The notes: a model not told the origin generated them from the letters alone. Positions 11,238 through 22,634 are shown, numbered from the stretch's first letter. The stretch is DNA of 64,000 nucleotides from Balaenoptera acutorostrata (GCF_949987535.1 NC_080081.1:54074153-54138152), one strand, 5' to 3'. A program made the numbers and translations.

Positions 11238-11437
11238 AAGGGTCAAGAAACTTCTTCTATAAAGGACCAGAAAATCAGTATTTTATGCTTTTGTGAGTTG
11301 TATATGGTCTCTGTCACATATGCGACTTTGTTTTTTACAACCCCTCAAAAATGTGAAAAACGTCTTTAGCTTGAAGGCTGTACAGAAACCAGCTGTGGGC
11401 TGGATTTGACTCATGGGTCATAGTTTACTGGTCCCTT
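11238..11437 (+). mobile_element. hAT-type non-autonomous DNA transposon
   Basis: TCTATAAAGGACCAGAAAAT, ATTTTATGCTTTTGTGAGTT, ATATGGTCTCTGTCACA and GGGCTGGATTTGACTCATGG follow the order of a common mammalian Charlie-related MITE. Terminal halves AAGGGTCAAGAAACTTCTTC and CATAGTTTACTGGTCCCT are diverged inverted ends. The exact family is uncertain. Confidence 0.55.
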
Positions 11438-11439
11438 CA

Positions 11440-11535
11440 CTAGACAGTAAGTTGAATGCAGAATCTGTGTCTTTGGGGTATTAGTATCCCCAGTGCACAC
11501 AGTGAGTGCTCAATATTTGTTTGCTGAATAGATGC
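11440..11535 (+). mobile_element. L2 LINE 3' end
   Basis: GAATCTGTGTCTTTGG, ATCCCCAGTGCACACAGTGA, then GTGCTCAATATTTGTTTGCT form the L2 terminus in plus orientation. Confidence 0.75.
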
Positions 11536-12402
11536 AGAATTGGATCAATTAAATTGAGGATTAGAATGAGGAAATGAATTTCAAACTCATTTCATACATA
11601 ACATTCGAATAACCAGAGATGGAAACTCTTTCTCAAACACTTGATAAATTTCATCTGACCTCAGCCTTTTGGGGAAAACAAAGTTGGGGGAGAAGGGGAG
11701 GAGAAGAGAGGAAGAGAGAAAAGAGTTGTGATTCTAAATAATAATTCTTCATGCAGTTGTTAAAGATCACATAGAGAATGCAGTGGACCTTTCTGTTGGG
11801 ACTGCAGAGGGAGAAAACCAAAGGATCTGGGAAAACATACTCTCTTGAGGCATCACCTAAACTGCCTAACCATCACTGCCTAAAGGACAAGTTTATTGAG
11901 AGAAACTATTGAGAGACAGGTGGGAATGCCTCTAGTTGTATTTTTAAACTATCCTATCTAACTTATGCCTCCAAGCTCCTAAAGGCTAAAGCCCTTGGCT
12001 CCCTATGACCACAGTTGCTAAGATGTATAGCTGCAGTAACAATCAAGGAAAATGGAGCTTCTGTGACAGCTGGAATGAAATAGTACAGGAAGAGAAATCA
12101 CTACTTTATATTAGGGAGTGTTCCTTTAATATATACTATATAGTATTTTCTTATTTATCTTTCTTTAATAAACATGTGTCACAATTTCATATATGTCTTT
12201 CTACAACTTCAGTCATTCTGTGTCATTTTTTTCTAGTACTATGATTCCGACAGTCCTTCAACTTCACCTAAATGCCAACTCCTTTGATCCCAACATCTTT
12301 TTCACATGCCATCCCCCATGAAGTCCTCTTTTCCTTTTCAGGAAGTTTAAAATACACAATCAAGGGAGTTATTACATCCAATCTAAGTTCCTTGCTCCTC
12401 AT
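11536..12402. other. Unique DNA with a GA-rich tract
   Basis: A purine-rich block (GGAG/GAGA repeats) is at 11685-11728. The remainder has no recognised feature, and the 75-86 codon frames around 12005-12500 have no motif. Confidence 0.5.
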
Positions 12403-12916
12403 TATGGCTGAATGGTTGTCCCCAAAATGATATGTCCATGTCCTCATTCCAAGAACCGTGAAGGTTTTCTTACTTAGAAAAAAGGGTCTTTGCAAATGTA
12501 ATTATGTCAAAGATCTTGAGATGAGGAGATCGTCCTGGATTATCCAGGTGGACCTTAAATCCAATGACAAGTGTTCTTAGACGTGACACACAGAAGACAC
12601 ACAGAGAAGGTGATATGAAGACAGAGACAGCAATTCGAATAATGTGGCCACGAGCCAGAGAGAAGAGAAGAAAATGTGACCAGGGGGGGCAGAGATTGGT
12701 GTGATGCAGCCACAAGTCAAGAAATGCCAACAGCAGCCAGAAATTGGAAGAAGCAAAAAAACAGATTATCCCCTAGAGTCTTTGGAGAGAGTTCAGATGT
12801 GCTGACACCTTGATTTCAGACTCTGACCTCTTGAACTATGAGAAAATAAATTTGTGTTATTTTAAACCACCCAGTCTGTGGTGATTTGTTACAGCAGCCA
12901 CAGGAAATTTCTTAGA
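12403..12916 (+). mobile_element. Solo LTR, ERVL-MaLR (MLT1-like), plus strand
   Basis: GGCTGAATGGTTGTCCCCAA begins it. AAAGGGTCTTTGCAAATGTA, AGATCTTGAGATGAGGAGAT, ATCCAATGACAAGTG, GTGATGCAGCCACAAG and CCACCCAGTCTGTGGTG follow in MaLR LTR order. The LTR polyadenylation signal AATAAA is at 12845-12850, in keeping with plus orientation. It is an old retroviral-like remnant with no internal sequence beside it. Confidence 0.75.
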
Positions 12917-13019
12917 GTGCTCTGGGTAAACCTCTACCTCCTCTGGACCTCATCCCATGGACTGAACATAGCTGGAGAAAACTCACAACTGGTACCATTC
13001 TAAATCCATAACCACAAAC

Positions 13020-14932
13020 TCCCCTGGTCTATGTGTGCTCTTTCTTGCTCTCCTTAAGAATGATTTCTTATCCTCACTCTTGGCTGATACTGTCACTTTA
13101 TCTTTCCCTGAAAATAAATAGAAGAAATCAAAGAAGTTTTATAGACTCTTACCATTCAGTAGGTACCCATTTATCCTGGGTATATAGATCAGGTATTCAT
13201 ACCTCTCTCTAAACATCTAAAGACAATCCCACTCCATGAGCATATCCACTCCTTCTTGCCTAACAAAGATTTTCTCATCTCTTCTACATCAGTTTTCTCT
13301 CTACTGAATTACCTTCAGCGTACAAAAATGTTCCTCTTTACACCATCTACTGTCATATTCCTTCACTCGCTGACGCAGCAAAACTCCGCTAAGTTGTTTG
13401 AACTGATTCCCTCCAATTCCTATCCTCTGGGTTAAACCCACTCTATCAAGCTTTTGCCTGTACTACTCCATCAACAGTACTTTTAGCAAGGTGAGTCATT
13501 ACCTGGATGTTGCTAAATTTAGTGATCAATTTCTATTTCCCCCATTACTTGACTGGTCAGTAATACTCAGTACAGTCATGATGTCTTCCTCCTTGTTATA
13601 CTCTCTTTACTTGGGTTTCAGAACCCCATACTCTCTTGTTTTTATGCCTACCTCACTGACCATTCTCTAGTTTTCTTTACTAGTTTCTCCTTTTTTCCCT
13701 ACCACTTAATGTTGGTGTATCCCAGGGATGTTCTCTGTCCTCTTTACTACCTAGACTCGAATTTTTTTTCGTGATCTCACTCTCTCTTGAATTTAAATAC
13801 GATCTGTTAGCAGACTAATCCTAAATTTATGTCCCCAGTCAAGACTCTTCTCCAAACTACATACCTCTATATTCACCTTTTTCCTTCATTTACCCATTCA
13901 TTTGCACTTGGAAAGTAGACATCTTAAACTTAACACATCCAAAACAGAACTTCTGAATTCCATCCTCAAAAATTATTTTTCCATACTCTGTCCATTAATT
14001 ACTCAAGGCAAAAACTTTTGACACGCTATCAGAGACATCTATACATTTCTTACATCCCACACTCCAATCATCAGGAAATCTTGTTGTTTCTATTTTCAGA
14101 ATATATTGAGAATAAGACAATTACATTCCACCTTCACTGTAGACACCTGGTCCAATCCACCATTATCTCTCATATGATCTCCAAACAGTCTCCCTATTTT
14201 CATCCCTTTTACCTTGTGATCTATTCTCAGCAAGTTGCTAGAATTTTCTTTTTAAGAACGTAACTCAGATTTTATCATTTCTCAAATAAAATATTCCCAG
14301 TGGTTTCCCTACTACATTCAGAAGGGAAGTTATTCAATAAAAAACTCAGAATAGCGTATACCAATTTATATCTCTCACCTTATCTTCTATGCTTCCCCAC
14401 CCACTTCTCTACCACTACATGGGCACCTTTGCTGTTTCTACAAAACACCTGACACCGTCCTGTTAAAGCATTTACACTGGCTGTTCCCTCAGACTGGAAT
14501 ATCCATTCCCCAGATAACTTCAGTTATAACTCCTTCACATCCATTAAATCTCTGCTGAAATTTCGTCTTCTCTAAAGTCTGCATTGACCACCCTATTTGA
14601 GAATTACCCTGTCCCAACTACCACACTCCCTGTTTGCCTTCCTTGCTAAGGCAAATATTCTCCATGGCTCTTATTGTTTTCTGGCATACTATATAATTTC
14701 TTTAACTCTTTGGTTCACTGGTTAATTTCTGTCCCTCCCCACTAGAATAATTTCCACAAGGCAGAGATTTTTGTCTATTTTTTTCCACTGATAGATCTCA
14801 AATTCTTAGGATACTACCTGGCACATTGTAGGCACTCATCAATTCTTAGGATACTACCTGGCACATTGTAGGCACTCATTGTAGGCACTACCTGGCACAT
14901 TGTAGGCACTCATCAAATTCATTTGAATAAAT
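13020..14932 (+). mobile_element. Long L2 LINE copy, about 1.9 kb, ORF2 reverse-transcriptase part to 3' end
   Basis: L2 landmarks appear in order: TACTCCATCAACAGTACTTT and AAATTTAGTGATCAATTTC (about 13470-13530), then TTAATGTTGGTGTATCCCAG (about 13706, corresponding to the conserved VPQG block of reverse transcriptase), TCTTAAACTTAACACATCC, CCACCATTATCTCTC, TTTACACTGGCTGTTCC, and the 3' terminus CTGGCACATTGTAGGCACTC. The frame is interrupted by many stops and the element is long dead. It is the longest L2 in the window. Length and order make the call firm although the sequence is diverged; the 5' edge is approximate. Confidence 0.75.
14801..14914 (+). repeat. 40-bp tandem duplication plus a partial third unit
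   Basis: Unit 14801-14840 is repeated at 14841-14880 with only the last base changed. A third, recombinant partial unit (14881-14914) starts inside the motif (GTAGGCACTACCTGGCAC) and ends in the same CACTCATC. It lies in the 3' end of the L2. Near-identity of units 1 and 2 means the duplication is much younger than the L2. Confidence 0.95.
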
Positions 14933-15149
14933 AGTGTACTCTAGTAACCTTGCGTTCTAATTCCCACTTTGTCACACACAAGCAATAGGTCTTTGAGTAT
15001 TCCCATTTAATTCCAAATCCTCTCATTCAAATGATTTGAATGTCAGTAAATTGAACATTCATGGAAAAATATAATCATAAAGGCCACTTTTAGATGCCAA
15101 CATTTCATAATTTCAAAATCTTAGAAGCTACCAATTTTTGATAACAAAG
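14933..15149. other. Unique DNA
   Basis: No firm feature; a few MIR-like words (TTCCCACTTTGTCAC) are too short to call. Confidence 0.4.
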
Positions 15150-15330
15150 AAGAAAAGGAATTGACATTTATCAAGCACTAACATTGTGCTAGTATTTTAA
15201 TCCATCAACTCACTGACTAAAAATTCCATGAAGTAAGGTATTCTTTTTTCACTTTATAAGTGAAGGACCTGTGGGAAACTTAAGTCATCCAATAAGCAGA
15301 AGAACTGAAATTTTAGCACACGTTTCTCTA
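15150..15330 (-). mobile_element. MIR SINE, minus strand
   Basis: GACATTTATCAAGCACTAAC, ATTGTGCTAG, AAGTAAGGTATTCTTTTTTC and TAAGCAGAAGAACTGAAATT follow the reverse MIR consensus. Confidence 0.7.
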
Positions 15331-16899
15331 ACTACAAACATACACAATATACACAATGGTCTGTTTAACTGACCTGTTTAGTTAAAAGACAGGTTACTGC
15401 TTTGGTTCCTGTCATGGACCTGCCTGGTATTTCCTGCCTAGCACTTTTCCCTTCTCTTGGTAACTTGGAAGGAATTGGGATCTTTACAAAGACCTTATGA
15501 TTGGGCTGCGATCAGCTCTGGAAGTGCATAGCTTATCTCAACTCATCCAATCATTTCCCTTCTTTGGAAATCGCATGGAGTCATAGCATCACAGGCTCTG
15601 AAGGAACTCATTCTGAAGTTGGTTTCCCACTATATGGAGGGAATCATTCTGAAAAAAGAGAATGAATCCCTTACACAGAAAAATGCAAAGAAGGGAGATG
15701 GAGGCAAAGGAAAAGAGGGAGAGAGGGAAGGAGGGAGATAGGGAGAGAGAGATGGAGAGGGGAAGGTGAGGAGATTATTGGGGCAGGGAGGGTGCTGACA
15801 TCTAGTTCTTGGAGTACCACCTATTCTAGTTTCAGATACTCCCAAAGTGGGACTGCAACCCTGTTACTCAGAGATTAGTCAACATTTTCTTGGATTTGTA
15901 AAACAATCAATTCTCCTCTCAGATTGTTTTTTCATAGTATATGGTCAAAACTGTATCTTTTTTATTTGAAAACTCTGCATTTATTAAATATAGAATTACA
16001 ACCCAACAGGGCACCATCATTACCTAAGATACTTGGAATTCCAAATGCTAGTCCTATAAGGTATAAGGAAGTGCAAGTGTCCATGTCTTAGAAAATGAAT
16101 CTGAGTTAATTAGACAAACCTTAGAGCAAATATATGAAATAAAATGTTCCATCGTTAGGAAATATATCTAAAAAATCAGAATGAAAATCTGAAATAAAAA
16201 TCAGGCATACCTGCAGGTCCAAGAGACCTTGTTTTCTCCACATGCTTTAAGTCAAGGTTTATAATTTCAAGAAAGTAGAAGAAGCCAGGGCAAATAATGA
16301 AAATGAGTGTCCTGAGCTAGATGTTAAAAAAATTAATTAATAAAAAATTAATTCATAATTAATTCAAAGAAAGTGTAGTAGTGACTGGAGAAAATGGAGG
16401 ATTTTTTTCCTTATTTTCAAGGGACAGGTCCTTCTCAGCTCCAGACATTCGTTATCATTTCTGTACACTTTCTGAAGAAATGTACAGACATTTGAGTTTT
16501 TATGTGAAACCTCTATATTTATAAATATTGGTTCAAAGTTTTACACTGTGAAGTGCAAACAGAACACATCTGCAGACCAGACTCAGGTCCCAGCATCAGC
16601 TTTCAACTCTCATTGGTTATCTGGGCCAAGTAATGATGAGGCAAAGTATGAACAAAGAATCAGGCACATTTGTAGTGGCCTCCCAGGAAAGCCATTGAAA
16701 TAGTTTTATTATTTTTCATCTTTGATAAGACTGACTTCTTAAATTTCACATTGACTAATTTGGATATTTTTAAGTAGTGGGGTCATGAATTACTCCCACA
16801 TACTCCAATGTGTAAGAAAAAGGTAATGGTGTTTTAAATTTATTTACTACATTTATGGTGTGAACTTTCCCCACAGAAGCACATTCAGCTGGATAGTAT
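15331..16899. other. Unique DNA with a GA-rich tract at 15690-15776
   Basis: The tract is degenerate GGGA/GAGA. It produces a proline/serine-rich minus-strand frame (15630-15845) that is low-complexity, not a protein. A patch at 16325-16372 is almost pure TTAATTAAT/AATTAATT. Otherwise nothing is recognised. Confidence 0.5.
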
Positions 16900-17775
16900 A
16901 GATAAAAATGAAGTCTTCCAATCTAACAAAGCAAACACTTCAGACAGTTCCTCCCTGGGGGATGAGTGCTGTCTTAGAGATTACCTCTTCTTCCCCATCT
17001 CTTTGCTAAGATGGTATCTGAGTATATACTAGAAGAAGCTTATGTGGGGAGCAGTTGGTTCCTTCCTGATACTCTTCACTAGCACTTTGGTCACCTGCAG
17101 TGATGCCATTTACCAGTGTGGTTAACTGGACACCCCGAAGGCATTCATTCTGCCTGGTGAAATAGTGATGTGTCTTTTTTCTCAAGCAGTGCTCAAAGGG
17201 AAGCTATTTCATCTCTGTGCTGACAGGAGATAGCTTGTCCTTAGCTCCCCCTGGTGCCATGGACTCCTGACCTGTAGCAATAACTCCCATGTGGTCCCTC
17301 ACCCAGTTGGGCCATAGGGCAGCTCTTGACTTCAGGTCCTTTCCATTCAGCTACACTAACTCCTCAGCCCTCCATCATGCTCATCAGCCAGCACACTAAG
17401 CTTCCTTCTGTTCCTTCCAGCTGGATGTGTTTATCAACCCAGGAGCTGAGGTGGACTTTCTGGGGCAAAGCCTACTCTCTTGTTCCCACTGCCTTCCCAG
17501 AATGAACTGCCTCTTCTACCCCAAGGCAGCTACTTCACAGACTGTGCAGGAACTTCTCCTCTTAGGGTCCCCAAAGGAAATGAGATCAAAGCCCCTCTGG
17601 TCTACGTTGTTCCCTCTACCTCGCCAAATATAATAAAAGTCCCTTAACTCCAAAAAGGCAGAAGCCTTCACAGAGGTTAAACAAGCCCCCCTTCCTCACT
17701 CCACCTCATCCTCTCTCCACACCAAGTTGAACTGGGACAAGCAGGTCTGGACTGTTACTTTCTCCTCCTTTAATA
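16900..17775 (+). other. Unclassified GC-richer segment, very weak Ty3-pol-like traces
   Basis: The segment is less AT-rich than its surroundings. A 68-codon frame (17427-17633) opens with MFINPGAEVDFLGQSLL, which faintly resembles the retropepsin D-S/T-G-A neighbourhood with Asp and Ser/Thr replaced by Asn and Pro. About 20 bases after that frame's stop, another frame reads KKAEAFTEVKQA (about 17651-17686), reminiscent of the AF-x-LK-x-A block at the end of Ty3-class reverse transcriptase. The spacing between the two is far too short for an intact pol. I do not know what this is; chance is a real possibility. Confidence 0.15.
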
Positions 17776-19220
17776 AAGGATGAAAATTCTACGATTAAGA
17801 AACCAGGCTCTTGATAATGTTATAGAAGGAAATGAAGAAATTTAGAAAATACAGTTCCCTCTAGGTAAAACCAACTCCCAAGCATATTGCCTTACTGAGG
17901 ACTTTAAAATGGTATTTTGGGTGTCAGAGCTACATACAGCTTTTCTCCTTTTCTCTTTGCATTCATGCCATAACATTCTTCACGCTTTTGGAGGCAGATA
18001 GATGCATCAGGCTGAACACGGAGGAGATCGTGTACAAGAAAATAAGTAAAAAGGACAGTATATAAGAAATACCTCACTACACTTATGTAGATAGTAAACT
18101 AGAGGAGGAATCTCAAGCCTATTTCATTTGGATGTTCTACTAAACAAAACTGAGGAGTCAGCACAAGCACCTGTTTGTGTATTGCAGTCTGAAGCTTGAG
18201 ACTTGACCAATATTCCAACACTTCTGAGAACTGGAGAAAAAATATCCTTTCCACTACAATCAGCTTTAGGATATGTCTCTTTCTTTACTTATGCAGTCCT
18301 GCAACCTCCCTTGATGTTTAGGGAACAGCAACTAATAAATTACTATTGATAATAAGTTTCTTCCTGTATTTTCTTCCTCAACCCTGCATCATTTTCATCT
18401 TGCTCTTAAATTTTTTCTTTTAGTCAAAAAATTTTTATCATTATAGGATCAAAGAGACTTTTTCCATGGCAACCTATCCATGTTATTCTCTCATTCATTA
18501 AATCATATTTATTTTAGTGCAGTTATTAAAATTTTAAAGTAAAATGACTGATAAAAGCCATTTTTCATTTTAATACATAGTTTTCTTTTTTGAACTTTGA
18601 AAGTTTACTTTTGATTGATTTTTAATGACAAAGTCATCTTTCTCCCATGTTAAACTGATTCTTGAGCACTCTATTTTTCTCTTAGGTAATGTACCAGAAT
18701 TAACCTGAACATTTTTTTGAAGTTTTAGTATAAGTATTAATTCTGAAAATCTGTTGCAAATTATGATCTTTGTTCCATAGCAAACATGCTACATTTATGG
18801 ACATGTATAACACAAAACAGTCTTTTTAAAAAACTCCTCTTTGAAAGGTAATTAATCTCATTAAATTAGGAATAAGCATTAAGCTAGCAAACCAAACTTT
18901 TAATTTAATTATGAGTTTCACAATATCTAAGTGACCTTAAAGAACATACCATAACCCTGGGCCATATTTTTTAAACAGTTAACAGAAAATAGATATATCC
19001 TCACCTACTGAATTATAGTTTAGGGTGTATGAAACAAATTAGGCAAATTATTCTCATTTTTATTACTTTGGGAATATGTTTATATGAATTCTCAGAAGAA
19101 AGGAAACCATAGTGTTGATTTTACAAATGCCATTGCTTTGTTAAGCATAAATGTTCATAAAGCCATGGAAGCATTTATTCCTGTGGATCCACATAGACCC
19201 CAATACGTACCATGCCTGAC
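17776..19220. other. Unique AT-rich DNA
   Basis: No gene or repeat recognised. Confidence 0.5.
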
Positions 19221-19424
19221 ACATACTAACTTCTTTTTTCTAAATTAATTTATTTTTTACTGAAGTATAGTTGATTTATAATGTCATGTTAAAAACAATA
19301 TTCTTTTCCAAATTCTCTTCCCTTATAGGTTATTACAAAATATTGAGTATAGTTCCCTGTGCTATACTGTAGGTCCTTGTTGGTTATCTATTTTATATAT
19401 AGTAGTGTGACATACTAACCTCTT
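19221..19424 (-). mobile_element. Short antisense L1 3' fragment with TSD
   Basis: TSD ACATACTAAC-T/C-TCTT lies at 19221-19235 and 19410-19424 with one mismatch. Between them are a T-rich tail, CTGAAGTATAGTTGATTTAT and AGTTCCCTGTGCTATACTGT. Compared with the other L1 3' ends it lacks some 20-30 bases near 19290. Confidence 0.88.
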
Positions 19425-19860
19425 ATAGAGGATTCGAGTTCAGTAACACTCACTCTCCCTTGCTCATCTGCCCTGGGAGGAGGATATATCCCCATCCCAT
19501 TGGTGGTGGACTTGTCCACGTGATGTGCACTGACCAATGAAATAGAGGTGAAAGTAAAGGCGTGTCAATTTCCAGTGACATCTTTAAGAGTCAGTAAAAG
19601 TGTCTGGCAGTCCTCCTGCCCTCTTTGCTCTGGCATGACAACAGCGTACTTATATTAGAGCTGCTCCATCAAAGGAGGCTTGTGACGGAGAGGTCATGTG
19701 GTGCAAACCAGAACCTGACCATGGGGTCAGCCTGGCGTGGAGCTGCTGCAGCCAATCCACAGATTTGTGAATGAGGAATCAATACATATTTTTGTAAACC
19801 ACTGAGATTTGGGGATTAATGGGTTCATAGCATCATTATAGCAATAGTGTATAAACATAG
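19425..19860 (+). mobile_element. LTR, ERVL/MaLR-like, plus strand
   Basis: GGTGGACTTGTCCACGTGAT, CACTGACCAATGAAATAGAG, TTTAAGAGTCAGTAAAAG, CCCTCTTTGCTCTGGCATGA and the tail AACCACTGAGATTTGGGGAT then GTTCATAGCATCATTATAGC follow a common old mammalian LTR. Family name not certain. It sits directly before MaLR-like internal sequence. Confidence 0.55.
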
Positions 19861-21080
19861 TCATTGATACCTAGAAGACGTGTGCTGGCGAAGCCAAAAT
19901 CTGAAATATGCGTCACGTGGCTTTGGAGCCTGAGTGGAAGGCAGCATGGAAACTGTTAATTCTGTCTAGACAAATGGGGAAGTATTTATGGCCAAATAGT
20001 TGGCAAAACTGTCACCTGAAGGAACTTAGAAGGCAGAAGACATACCTAATGAATCTGTAGGTTTGGGCAAGGAGATATTGAGACAGAATATTACTAGCAT
20101 GAGTTGTTTGTTAGAAGACGTGGTTGATAAATATCATGAGTGAGACATGAGCTCAGGAAAGAATTGGCCTTTTTACAAGAAGGGATAAAAGCGGAAGAAA
20201 GAATCCAAACATGCCTGGACTTTCAAAGTTTCAAGATGTAACTGATTCTCTCCTCCCAGCCTCTTCAGCCTGGAAATGATTGTCAGATTAAGAGAGAGCT
20301 GAGGAGAAAGACCAGCCTAAGGCAACACTGTCACACCTTTTGTTAAGGCCTCTGATTGAATTAAGATGCCCTCCAGTAAATTTTTTTTCAATAAAATGGC
20401 TCAGTGCAAAAAGGCTAAAGACACAATCTACAGAAGTCTAATAATCTCAAAATATCTGTAAGTCTATAGATATACTGGCACATGGTAGTGACTGAAATCA
20501 TATCTATTAAAAACATCTTTTTGAGACAGTCATATTGCCAAAAGTGTTGTAAAACTAGACCAAAAAGACTGTGACTCCTAAAGAAGTTAAACAATCACAG
20601 GCCCCCAAAATTTCTAGGGACAAGAGGCAGGCTGAGAATGTAGCTCAGCCAGAAAGGAGTGACTTTCTTCAATGCCTCCCTCAGATGTTATGAAATGCCA
20701 TAGAACAGGAGAGCACACAGAGAAGACAGAGTCAAAGCCTTGGAGAACAATGAACTTGAGAGCTACTCACAGGACCAGAAGTGGAGCCTCTCAAGGAAGA
20801 TCCCCTAAATCCAAAATAAGGGGCCTCACAGTATCAGCCCAGTGGGTTACTGTGTGATTCCCTTTGTTCCAGTCATTGAATAGGAGTGATTACTGCAGTT
20901 GTCTTGTTCCTTGCCTATCCTGTGCGTTGTAAATGTAGAGGGGAAGAGAACTTTTTTATTCTCAGTTTTTAGATTTCCATAATGAGTTGTATCCAGCCAT
21001 AGCATAGAGACTATCACAAGATGTATAACTCAATAATATATATTGTCTACATGAATAAACTGAGTAAAAGTTAGCTGAAG
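19861..21080 (+). mobile_element. MaLR-like internal sequence, decayed
   Basis: AACTGTCACCTGAAGGAACT and AGAAGGCAGAAGACATACC, the run of GAAAGAATTGGCC-type words, and CAGTGGGTTACTGTGTGATT near 20838 resemble MaLR internal sequence. With the LTR upstream this suggests a provirus-like remnant missing its 3' LTR. Coding capacity is nil: the 61-codon frame at 20672-20857 shows no motif. Assignment is from memory and needs a repeat search. Confidence 0.4.
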
Positions 21081-21141
21081 TGGTATGTGTACTATATGTA
21101 TTGGTCAGGAAAGTTTACTGTACACAATCTAATCATTGAAT

Positions 21142-21167
21142 ACCTTCATTCAACACCTTCATTCAAC
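21142..21167 (+). repeat. Perfect 13-bp tandem duplication
   Basis: ACCTTCATTCAAC occurs twice head to tail, 21142-21154 and 21155-21167. Confidence 0.95.
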
Positions 21168-21279
21168 AAATATTTAGCGGTGCAATAATAGACCCAGAAT
21201 CCTCTAATTGTTCTCTTTCTCTTCCATCTGGATGAGTAAAATCCATCATCCAAAGAACTATCACATTGATTCATCTAAA

Positions 21280-21440
21280 AAGCAGAGTTGACCACATGGG
21301 ACACACCCTTGATTATACCCAAGTCATGTCTTCTATCATCTACTGGATAAAGTTCACACTCCTTGATATGTTTTACAGGATTCTCCATGAAATGGTTTCT
21401 GCTTTCATTTTTAGTCACATGTTTTCCTTTTGTCCTCAAA
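21280..21440 (+). mobile_element. Possible L2 LINE fragment
   Basis: TCTACTGGATAAAGTTCACA and CTCCTTGATATGTTTTACAG then TTCTCCATGAAATGG recall the L2 phrase about cost of 'aggataaagtccaaactcc'. It is short and diverged. Confidence 0.45.
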
Positions 21441-21767
21441 ATTTACACTTATAAATATTAAATAGAGAGGAACAAACATCAACTGTTAGCTGATTCTCAA
21501 ATTAACCAATTTTAATAGATGTATCCATGCACTACAGCAGAAGTAGCCTGACCAAACCAAACTGGCCTCTGAGCTATTTCAACAGGAAGCCCAAACAAGG
21601 AGTAATGAATTGACAAGGACAGCTATATGTTACATTTGTTTTGTTTTGTTTCATGAGTCCCACAACTCACCATCCCCTGACCTGGAATCATCTCACTGAA
21701 AGCCCCTTTCAACCAAACACAAGTGAACTGTACACTCAGAAACTTCAGCCTGTAGCAATATTTGCTG

Positions 21768-21769
<2 letters not shown>
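21441..21769. other. Unique DNA
   Basis: No feature recognised in this AT-rich stretch. Confidence 0.4.

Positions 21770-21800
<31 letters not shown>
21770..21800. repeat. (AAT)n microsatellite
   Basis: About ten perfect AAT units; it gives the poly-leucine run of a minus-strand frame, which is not a gene. Confidence 0.97.
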
Positions 21801-21801
<1 letters not shown>

Positions 21802-22110
21802 TGAGGGCAGGAATCACATAAGGGGATGTTTTTCTTTCATTTATCTTTCAAACTGCCATTATAGACAAAGATAATATTTACAGAGGGAAGTAAGTAAACA
21901 TGGCAACTCCCAAATCTAGATGATTTCAACTCAGAATGTTGAGATGGTTGTATAGATTATGTAATCATTAGAAGCACATCAACACTCACATATTTTTTTT
22001 AAATGTCATCTTATTTTTACCTGAATTTTCTTGGTTGTCCATATTAGGTTTTATTTCAACCTCAGCACTACTTATGGTTCATACCAAATAGTTCTTTGTT
22101 TTGTGTGCAT

Positions 22111-22166
22111 GTGTGTGTGTGTGTGTGTGTGTGTGTGGTGGTGGTGGTGGTGGTGGTGGTGGTGGT
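22111..22166. repeat. Compound microsatellite (GT)13 then (GGT)10
   Basis: A pure GT run (22111-22136) passes directly into a GGT run (to 22166). The poly-Val, poly-Trp and poly-Thr frames over it on both strands are low-complexity artefacts. Confidence 0.97.
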
Positions 22167-22630
22167 GTGTTGTCCTGTGCATTGTAAGATATTTAACAGC
22201 ATCCCTGGTCTTTCCCTACCAGTTGCACCTACACTCCCAGTTATGACAATCAAAAATGTTACAGATTTTGCTGATTATTCTGTGGGGGAAGAAAGACAAA
22301 AGTTCTGGGGCAAGAACTACTAGCCTACACTGATCACATTTTTTGAAAATTTTGTATAATTTTCCCCATTTTACTCACCTACATATATCTTTGTGTAGTT
22401 AGACACACAACACTAGCAGGCCATTCAGATGACCACCTCAACAAGCTTTTCTTACAAATGACCCTTCAATCTCTTCAGAGAGGGTGGAAAAGTCTTTGTG
22501 AACTAAATTCCTCACTGGATTGCATGACAGCACGACTACTTCTGTTGCATCATTGTACAGTTAGAAAGAACATTTGATTTTTCTCCTAAATATCTTGTGT
22601 CCAAGGTGTGGTTTCCAAATAGTCAACCAG
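22167..22630. other. Unique DNA
   Basis: Nothing recognised. TTTGTGAACTAAATTCCTCAC is close to repeat-like wording but unassigned. Confidence 0.4.
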
Positions 22631-22634
22631 TAGA

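Noticed and set aside
14801..14914. CRISPR-like or satellite array
   Set aside because: Only two and a part units, head to tail with no spacers, within an L2; a local tandem duplication.
15630..15845. Proline/serine-rich minus-strand frame
   Set aside because: Translation of a GA-rich low-complexity tract, with no homologous domain.
22031..22323. Poly-Val, poly-Trp and poly-Thr frames
   Set aside because: They are produced by the GT/GGT microsatellite.
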